DNA of 64,000 nucleotides from Atherinomorus stipes (lineage: Eukaryota > Chordata > Actinopteri > Atheriniformes > Atherinidae): positions 1,612,001-1,676,000 of the forward strand of contig JALJCO010013654.1 of assembly GCA_023101725.1 (NCBI GenBank), in the 5' to 3' direction. How positions within the stretch are numbered: the first letter of the stretch is position 1; each line of letters opens with the position of its first letter. The translations under genes and the position numbers were made by a program. Shown here in pieces: positions 56,508 to 64,000 of the stretch. The notes under the pieces are model-generated. The model was not told the DNA's origin, did no database searches, and saw only the letters and a program-made list of their open reading frames with translations.

Positions 56508-59500
56508 TCACACTAAGTGTTCTTGTTCCTCCCACTCCTCAGGTGACCTGCCCCCCTCTAACTGTAGGACAGGGTCCAAGTCTCTCTCTGTGGCTGGGGC
56601 AGTGTGTGCGGGACTGTTTCCATGTAGGGAATGTGAGCATGGGTGTGCGCGCACTTCGTCCAGCGACAGGCCAGCCACACACCCTGCCTCTACGCCCTCT
56701 TCTCCAGTGTCTCTTTTTTCCAGCTCCAGAGAGCTGGGCCTTGATGTCTTTTTGCCCTCCACACCTGCAGCACCTGATGCTCGCCGATTTGCCTCTCTTA
56801 GGTCCCCGTCCAGCTCGCCCTCCAGGGGCTGCCAGACTGGGGTTGGGGTCATGTTCCTGGAGGTCTCACTCTCAGCCTCAGTGTGTGTGTCAGGGGAGGA
56901 GTCGGTCTCCGTGGTGGGTGGCGAGGGGATAAGAGCGAGGTTCTGGGGGTTGTTCTGGGGGTTGATGTTGTTGTTAAACCAGGCCATGATGTTGTCCAGC
57001 AGCTGAGCACTGGCTGTGGGGTCCAAAGCCTCCAGACTCTGAGGGTCACTGGGAGTGAAAGGGCCTCCAGGAGGGATCACCGGTGAAAGCAGCAGCTCTG
57101 GCTCGAGCTCTGGAGATGGCAGGCACAACTGGACAGGCGGTTGAGATTCTGGCCTAGAGGGTTGTTCAAGAGCATACGTGGCAGGACGCTCTGTAGTGTA
57201 GGAGGTACTGCGCTCGGGGCAGGGGTAGTAAGAGCTTTCTGGTTTTGCAGTGTTTTCATATGCACTTGTAGGTTCTTGGTTATATGAACTCGGATGCGTG
57301 GGGTTTTGAGTGTGTTCAAGTGCACAAGAGGCAGTGTGTTCAGCCTCAGCTAAATGAGAAGTTGAGTGGCAGTAATTCTGCTCCTTTTTATCATAACGAG
57401 GATCTGTGATGGTGATATGATCAAACACATACTGAGGCGTGGGTGCATTCAGATCTTGTCTATGGCTGCAGTCGCTATAGGCAGGTTCAGTGGTGTAGGA
57501 AGCAGTCAGTACACTGTGGTTGTATGTGTGGTGTGAACAGAGCTGCTCCTGTGTGTGTGTGTCCAGGTCATACGGAGTGGTTATGTTCCCCAGTTTCATA
57601 AGGCTGTCTCCCAGCTCCAGCAGTTCTGCGCTGAGGGAGGGAGGAGGGGGAGGGAGAGGTATGGAGTTAGATATGGATGGCTGACAGGTGGAGTCTGTCC
57701 TGTTTGGAGGCCGAGGAGGATCCAGGAGAGAAGTGGGGAAGGATGAGGCTCTGGCTCCTGGAGGACCCTCAGTGTTGCGAGAGTGCAAAGCAACATCAGC
57801 CAGCTCTCCTGGTGGACCCGACCTCCTCTCATGGCCTCTGTCCAGTCCATGGTCCAGCTCCACTCCTCCCTCCAGGCCTCGCTCTCTGCGGGACTCCTGG
57901 AGTGACAGCTGAATGGCTAGAAGGATGTTCGGGTCATCTTCATCGAGGGAGCCCAAAGCTCTCCTGCGACCCTCACTTCTCTCTGTGCCATCTGAAACAC
58001 AGAAATGATCAGATTGAAAGGGCTGCTCTGTGTGGCTCAACTATAAATTGATCCCAGTGATCTGGCTGATTCGATCGGAGCAGATTGATGAAGCAATAAA
58101 CTAAAATCCCATTTGCTGGTTGTCTGGTGCAGTGACAGGTCGACGTTATTAATAAGGGCAAGAAATGAAGCTGGATTAGATTTTTTAGTTTGTGCAAAAA
58201 CACTGCTAAAGAAAAGAGTTTCTGCAGATGAAGCAGTTACATTTATGACTTTTTAAATACCAATCGGAAGTAAATTTAAGACCAACTTCACAGCAAATCA
58301 CCCAATGCCAATTTAGCTTTGGAGATAATTTTTGTACAAAACCTGAAACTAAAAGGTAACAATCAGGAGCCTTATTGCTGCTGTCAGTGGAATTTTTAAG
58401 ACTTCTTGTCAGACATTTGATACCTTTTAATTGGCAGAAACCCTGAAAAGCATCAGATGTGTACTTTATTAATAACTAGAAAAGCATTTGCCTTTTATCA
58501 ATCAAAGACTTTTACACAAGTGTAATTTCTGCCAGACCTGTGTTGTCACTCCTCCTGCTGATCTCTGGTGTGTTGCTGCTACTTCTTAGGTTGTGCAGAC
58601 TCAGCATGTCTCCTCTGCGTCGTGGTCTGTGTCTCCGACGGTACTGGATATCAGCATAATCCTGCAGAGCGGCATTCAAATTAGGTCATTACAAAACCAA
58701 ACCAAAGCAGCTTACTTGTAAGACAATTTATATTAAGCAGGACACTTGAACACAAAAACAGAATCTTGCTCATGCGTTTGCACAAAATGCCAGGAAAACA
58801 TGGAGCATTACCTGCGACTGTCTGTCTCTCTGATCTCCTGCTCCCAGTACAGAGTGACGGCTTCCCATCTTAACACACACAAGCAAACTATGTCAGCAGC
58901 CGTCCCAGTCATGCAGCAACAAGACCTCACACACAAGCAGGTCACCAAACGCAGGTTTAGGAAGCATGAACTAAAAGGTTGGCAGAGCATATACATTAGT
59001 GTTTCACAATGACAAAAGCAGTTTCTTTGTTTACCTCAGGGGAGGTGAAGCCAAGGTACTCCCAATCCCATGATCCTCCAGGGTAACTGAAACAAAATTT
59101 AACAGTTAGGTTGTTTTTTCGCCCCACGGTGATCAGTGGTTCACATCTCTGTCGTTGACTATTTAAAAAACAAAAAAAAAAAAAAGCTATGACCACATAT
59201 AAGAGGGTTTCTGTTTACTTCCTGCGGAGAGGCTCTGGAGAGTCATTGGGAGCAACGCCACGAGCCACTGATGCCAGAAATTCCTGCCGCTTTTGCTGCA
59301 CCAGTCTTGCTGCACTGATTATTTTGTGGCACGGAGTTCGCAGGTACGGCCGGTTGACCTTCTGGGCCAGATCCTCCACCACCATCTCCAAGTCAGTCTG
59401 GAAACAAGAGACAGACAAATGACTTTCAGCTCAAACTGTATAAAAATACATCTGTTGAGAAAACATAAAGTATAACTGGGAACAAACCCCTATTAGACAA

Positions 59501-62500
59501 CTTGAATTAATAGATTCAAATTTGATTTCAAGAATCTGTATAACTGAATATTGCTTTAATCATCAGAGATGGGGAAAAAAGTTGAACAGAGGGATATTGA
59601 CTTTTTAAAATTTATTTTCTAACAGAAATATTAAAGCATATCCACCAACAATTTGCATTTCAGGTTAACTGTCAACATAGTAAATGTTTTTATTGTGTGC
59701 ACCACCAAAGGTGTCTCAAGAAAACTCATCTCAGAGTAAATAAGTAAAAGTCCCACTGTCAAAGAAATTTGTATCCTCCAAATGACTTAACCTCAGTGTG
59801 AGAACTAAAGCCAAATAACCAACCGACAGAAATATCTGCGTTTCAAACAGTGCAGCATTTAATGAGAGCAGCAGGGTGTATAATTCATTGGAGGAGCTTC
59901 AAAGTTGTCAGATTACCTGCATGAGCTCAAATATCTCTTTCTGGGTGCTGCCTTGCTGCAGGAAGAAGCCATAAGGATAAGAGCACTTCAACACGCGCCG
60001 CGTCTTCAGCAACTCAGTCACACCATCCTCGATAAAACGTGTGTCTGGAGGAGTGCCCTCACCTGCACAGAAAAGGTGATCACTTTCATCAACCAGTGTA
60101 TTCATTTAGATTACATTAATAATTCAAGATGTCCAAGACACCTACGGCAAATGAAGGCTCTGCTCAGCTGCTCCATCTTCTCTTTAGCCGTTTTTAGCAG
60201 CTTCTGCTCCAACTAACACATACATACAACTTGTTTTGAATAATTATCGAAGTGCAATATAAGTGTGAAGCACACAGGCAGTTATGAATGTTACACAAAC
60301 CATTATAAATGTGAATTTATACCTTGTAACTGTGTTCGTGGTTTTTGAAGCGAGTGTAGTAGTGCATGAAGCGGTCCAGCTCCTGAAAACTTTTGTGCTT
60401 CTTTTCTGCCTGCAACAGAACAAGACCTCATGTCACTCTAAAGGTTTGGTGCATGTGTTAGTGTGTATTATCACAATACACGCGTTTAAATATTTTAATT
60501 GTTTGACAACACGAGTATTATGTATTAATAGTGTATTATATGATACACAACAATGTAGGCCGATCTGAGGGGGTATGTGAAGTAATGTTGGCATTTTATT
60601 CCAATAAAAGATTTATTTCATCATCCGAGTAGACAGAGAGATGTTGGTAGGTATTTTGTGAACGCGTGAGTGTTTATACCTCTACAGTCATCTCTTTGGA
60701 CTGCTCCTCTAGCTGCTGGATGACCTCATAGCGAGTACAGCGATAGTAGCCTCCCGTGGATGAGCTGTGTTTCTTCCACTCCTCCAGACAGATCCAACAA
60801 AAGTCATATTTACACTATACACACACAGAGGGAGAGGCAATAGTGTTTATGTCATCATTTTCAAATGAATTACACAATCATGATTATGTAATGCTCAAAA
60901 TTCTATCATTTTGTTGATAAACAATGAGACACAACAGAAAGAGAGATTTGTGTGAACCTTGGCACACTGCATGTGGTTGCAGCCCTCATTCTTCTGAATG
61001 GGCGACTTGCAGTTGGCACATGGTTTGGAGTTGGTCAACAGCCACAGGCAGTTAGCAGCATCCTCATAGGCCTCGCTCACACCCGCCACTGTGGGAAACA
61101 CACATTAGCAACATCTCTGCTGTAGTGCACCTGGCCTGAAGACACACTCCAGCATACACATAAATATATTAGAGACTCTCTGGCGGGCTTGTCCTGACAG
61201 CTGCTATTAACAGACTTGTTGTGGTGCCAGATTATAGCGGCGCAGCTGAAGTGATCCCCATTAATGCCGAAAATTCCTGGAAACACGGGCAAAACAAACA
61301 CAGGCTTACACTCTTCGGGCTTCATCTCTGTGACTTTCTGGAGCCAGTTCCTCCACATCTGACAGTCACATGGTTCATGGGCCTCGCCAAGGCACTCCCT
61401 GGAGACAGGGAAGATGGTAAACAGAAAACAAGATGCATTATACACAATGGACAACACAGCTACTGCACAGTGAAATAAAACAACAGTAAACAAGTAGAAA
61501 GAAGACAAGGGGCACAGAATGCAGGGTGAAAAATGATACCATCTTACACTTGGACAGGAGAAACTCGTCTCTAGCCACACTGATTAACATCAATAGAATA
61601 AAAAGAAACATGTAGAAATAATTGTAATAATGACTTATGACATTTACCAGCAGAAGAGGTGACCTTTGCCACAGTCAACAGCCGGGGAGGGCAACAAGGG
61701 GAAATTGTGAGGGTCATTGTCCCCGGGGCCTGGCCGGGTAAGCCTCACCGCTCGCTCACAACGAGCTGCAGGACACCAGCGGATGGCTGGATTGTTCTCC
61801 ACGAATGCCTGGAATTTGAGAGGAAGTGAGAGAAATGGGAGAGAAAGAGAGAAATCACAAAAATATTAAAAGAAGGTGAAAAAACTACACAAAAACAGAT
61901 GGAGGTTAAAGCTGTCAAAAAATTTCAGGTATATTTTAACATATTACATGTCTGACACAGTAGACACTGGAAATTAATTTCTAACAAAGACACAACAAAT
62001 GTTTTTGGATAAATAACACGACATACCACAAACAAAACGCTACTGCTGTGAATGTGTACACTTACAATATTATGCATGTTGTGTTAGTACCTTGATATCA
62101 AACTGTAGATATCGCTGGTCCATCTCTCTGGAAACCACACTCTCTATTACATGTACGGGCACCAGCTGATAACACTCGTATGCTGGGCAGAAGATATTGT
62201 GAGCATCACCCTCCTGAATCTTTACATTTAGGAACCTGAGAAACACACACACACAGGAAAAGTGAAGCAGATCTGATTCAATGCACAAACATACAGCCTA
62301 AACCAAATCTGGTCCCTACCCCTCCCAGCAAGATCTGCAGAACTCATGGCCACATGACATGTCAACCGGGTCCTCAAAGACTGAGATTGAGCAGAGACAG
62401 ATTCCACACTGCAGGAGGAAAAAAAAAAACAAAACACAATCACATCAATACACTAAGACTTTTATTTGTTTTTATTTTCTGTCTAAGAAGAAAATAAAAA

Positions 62501-63596
62501 CATCTATATTATTTTCTGTTGTGAGACCTATGATGGTCAAGCTTTTCTAAAAGTGCTGATGAGAACTGGATTAAATTTATTCTAACTTTCAAGGATATGC
62601 ATTATCTATAAAGTTAAACTGCTGGTTATTTTGCATTACTTTGTCAAACAGTCAGAGTAAAGTTAAGTTCCAGCCATTTCCTAAGATATAAAGTAAGGTC
62701 TTAACATTTTTTTCAGGCAGGATTTTCATGTAGACGTAAGATATGTACTGAATTTGCATTTGAACCATCCTCAAGATCATCAGTGGACAAGAGCCTGACG
62801 ATTATGTACAAGTACAAAGAGCACAAAGAATTACTGCTGGCAAGATGGCCTATGACCGTCTTTGTTCTAGGAGGATTAGACATTAACCTGCTGCCAAACA
62901 ACGGACAGACTTGACACAAATTCAACTCAGTCTCTCCAGAAGTAGACCAGAACAGCTGTTAAGTACATATGGTATCCTGCAGACAAGTAGATTCAACTCA
63001 TAATTCTTCTGTTCTTTTACTTCTCGATTGACATTCCTCGATTGAAACTTTTTCTGAAGTAAAAGCTTTAAATGATTGCACCACTGCTCACCGTGGCCAG
63101 GCCCTCCTCTGCAGGTGTGAGGCAGCTGTCGGTGGGGGAAGTGAGGGTGAGTGTTAGGGGGGAGCGTGGGGTCCTAGGAGTGCGGGGAGATGGCAAGGTG
63201 TCCCAGGCATTGTACCCGCTGGGTGGTGGGGTTGGCATGGAAACACCAGAGCGCTGGCAGCAGCCTTCAGCATCTGACATCCAGGCTTCCAGAAGCTTTT
63301 CTCTGTCCCAGTCTGACAGGAGGAACAAATTATTTGGAACTATTATAAATGGAAGTAGAAGCGCAGAGAACTACTTCAAGAAGACTTTAAGCCTTTTCCT
63401 TCTTAAATAAAATCATCACATAAAGGTATGAAAAAATAATGACAGAATATCATCCATCTCTGAAAGAGTAACACCCACCATGTGCCCGAAGAAGGGCCTC
63501 GGCAGTGAAGAGGGGGGCTTGCAGCATGTCTGCTGTCTCTACGATCAGCATGTCCTTCAACCTGCGCAGATCCTGAAGCTTCAGGCCCTCATAAGG
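56508..63596 (-). CDS. ankib1: Ankyrin repeat and IBR domain protein 1, RBR E3 ubiquitin ligase (partial, 5' exons missing)
   Basis: An Ariadne-type RING-between-RING E3 ligase. Exons in gene order: 63596-63479, 63312-63092, 62408-62320, 62235-62091, 61808-61648, 61398-61310, 61088-60958, 60814-60680, 60409-60323, 60212-60146, 60062-59917, 59397-59219, 59086-59035, 58661-58538 and 57991-56508; 1075 codons plus stop. Order along the fragment: [42 protein letters not shown]1 from residue 114 ([20 protein letters not shown]); IBR with [19 protein letters not shown]; Rcat [19 protein letters not shown] with the likely catalytic Cys near 311; Ariadne-like helices; a ubiquitin-interacting motif [17 protein letters not shown] near 599-615. 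The end, EWEEQEHLV, matches the human WLEQVHLV style. The tail exon (494 codons) is much longer than in human. The ankyrin repeats lie beyond the right edge. Confidence 0.97.
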
Positions 63597-64000
63597 CTGA
63601 AAGCAGAGAGATAAACATTAGGGGTTAAACAGAATAGAGGAGGAGAAGATAAAAGGGTCAAACGGGATGAGGGCATGAGATATTAAGACATGGGGGCTAA
63701 TAAAAAAAAAGAAAAGAACTCTGTTATAAACAATAATTAGTATAAGTGTTAGATTGTGATGCATTTAAGGGGGGAAAATTACGTGAAAAAAACTGAGATG
63801 TAGAGCGGGGTGGTAGTGGTGGTGGTGGTGGTGGTGGGGGAGGGGTGGGGGGGTGATGGCAATGGGATAGAGAGAGAGATTATGTATTAGCATGGATTTG
63901 GCTGCAGGAAGGAAGATCAAACTGCTATCGGCTGGCAGCAGCTTCTGCTACAGTGCTGCTCCCCTCTGTGCAGCTAGGAGTCTGACGAACAGGATGTGAG
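63597..64000 (-). other. ankib1: ankib1 intron (window end)
   Basis: No exon was recognised in the last 400 bp. Human ANKIB1 has its ankyrin and linker exons upstream, so this is read as intron. Confidence 0.55.
63806..63857. repeat. (GGT)n and G-run tract, possible G-quadruplex
   Basis: Plus strand: (ggt)n followed by ggggg-a-gggg-t-ggggggg. Four or more G-tracts with one-base loops could form a quadruplex on the strand opposite to ankib1 transcription. Confidence 0.7.

Noticed and set aside
56494..57006. 170-codon plus-strand frame opposite ankib1
   Set aside because: It is the antisense shadow of the last ankib1 exon, whose sense frame is 510 codons and matches a known protein to its last residues.
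1..64000. CRISPR arrays, phage or bacterial defence systems
   Set aside because: No regularly spaced short direct repeats and no prokaryotic operon structure. The genes are spliced vertebrate genes.

Overview
The window is nuclear DNA from a ray-finned fish, almost certainly a teleost. It holds six vertebrate protein genes with ordinary GT-AG introns. The spaces between exons are full of DNA-transposon families typical of teleosts: hAT, Tc1, PIF-like, TTAA-target elements and fold-back MITEs. No bacterial, CRISPR, tRNA or rRNA features were seen. I spliced each gene by hand, and every exon set below keeps the reading frame.

Layout. (1) 907-5760, minus: the 5' half of atp6v1c1 (V-ATPase subunit C); it runs off the left edge. 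(2) 10.1-21.9 kb, plus: azin1 (antizyme inhibitor 1), head-to-head with atp6v1c1. Its leader carries the conserved non-AUG upstream ORF (uCC) that ends in a PPW stall motif; an ATT start is in frame. (3) 25.7-45.2 kb, plus: an ADNP/ADNP2-type zinc-finger homeobox gene (1037 aa). Its 12.7 kb second intron is a transposon graveyard. (4) 45.7-48.5 kb, minus: ggct (gamma-glutamylcyclotransferase), convergent with the previous gene. (5) 49.3-52.7 kb, minus: snrpd1 (Sm D1), complete at 119 aa. (6) 54.0-63.6 kb, minus: ankib1 (RBR ubiquitin ligase), from just before RING1 to the stop; the ankyrin exons lie beyond the right edge.

Mobile DNA. Five hAT-like elements have 8-bp target duplications readable by eye (four perfect, one 7/8). 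Two copies of one TTAA-flanked element sit in opposite orientation about 16 kb apart. A Tc1 element with a broken transposase has been interrupted by a long-TIR MITE. A fold-back element has arms of a few hundred bases. One stretch in an azin1 intron (about 14.29-14.74 kb) is so rich in homopolymers that it looks like damaged sequence rather than biology.

How the genes relate: apart from the atp6v1c1/azin1 head-to-head pair, which I recall is also found in mammals, there is no pathway link. Each is a housekeeping or regulatory gene with its own promoter. The best regulatory system in the window is the polyamine-sensing leader of azin1. I found no wholly new system.
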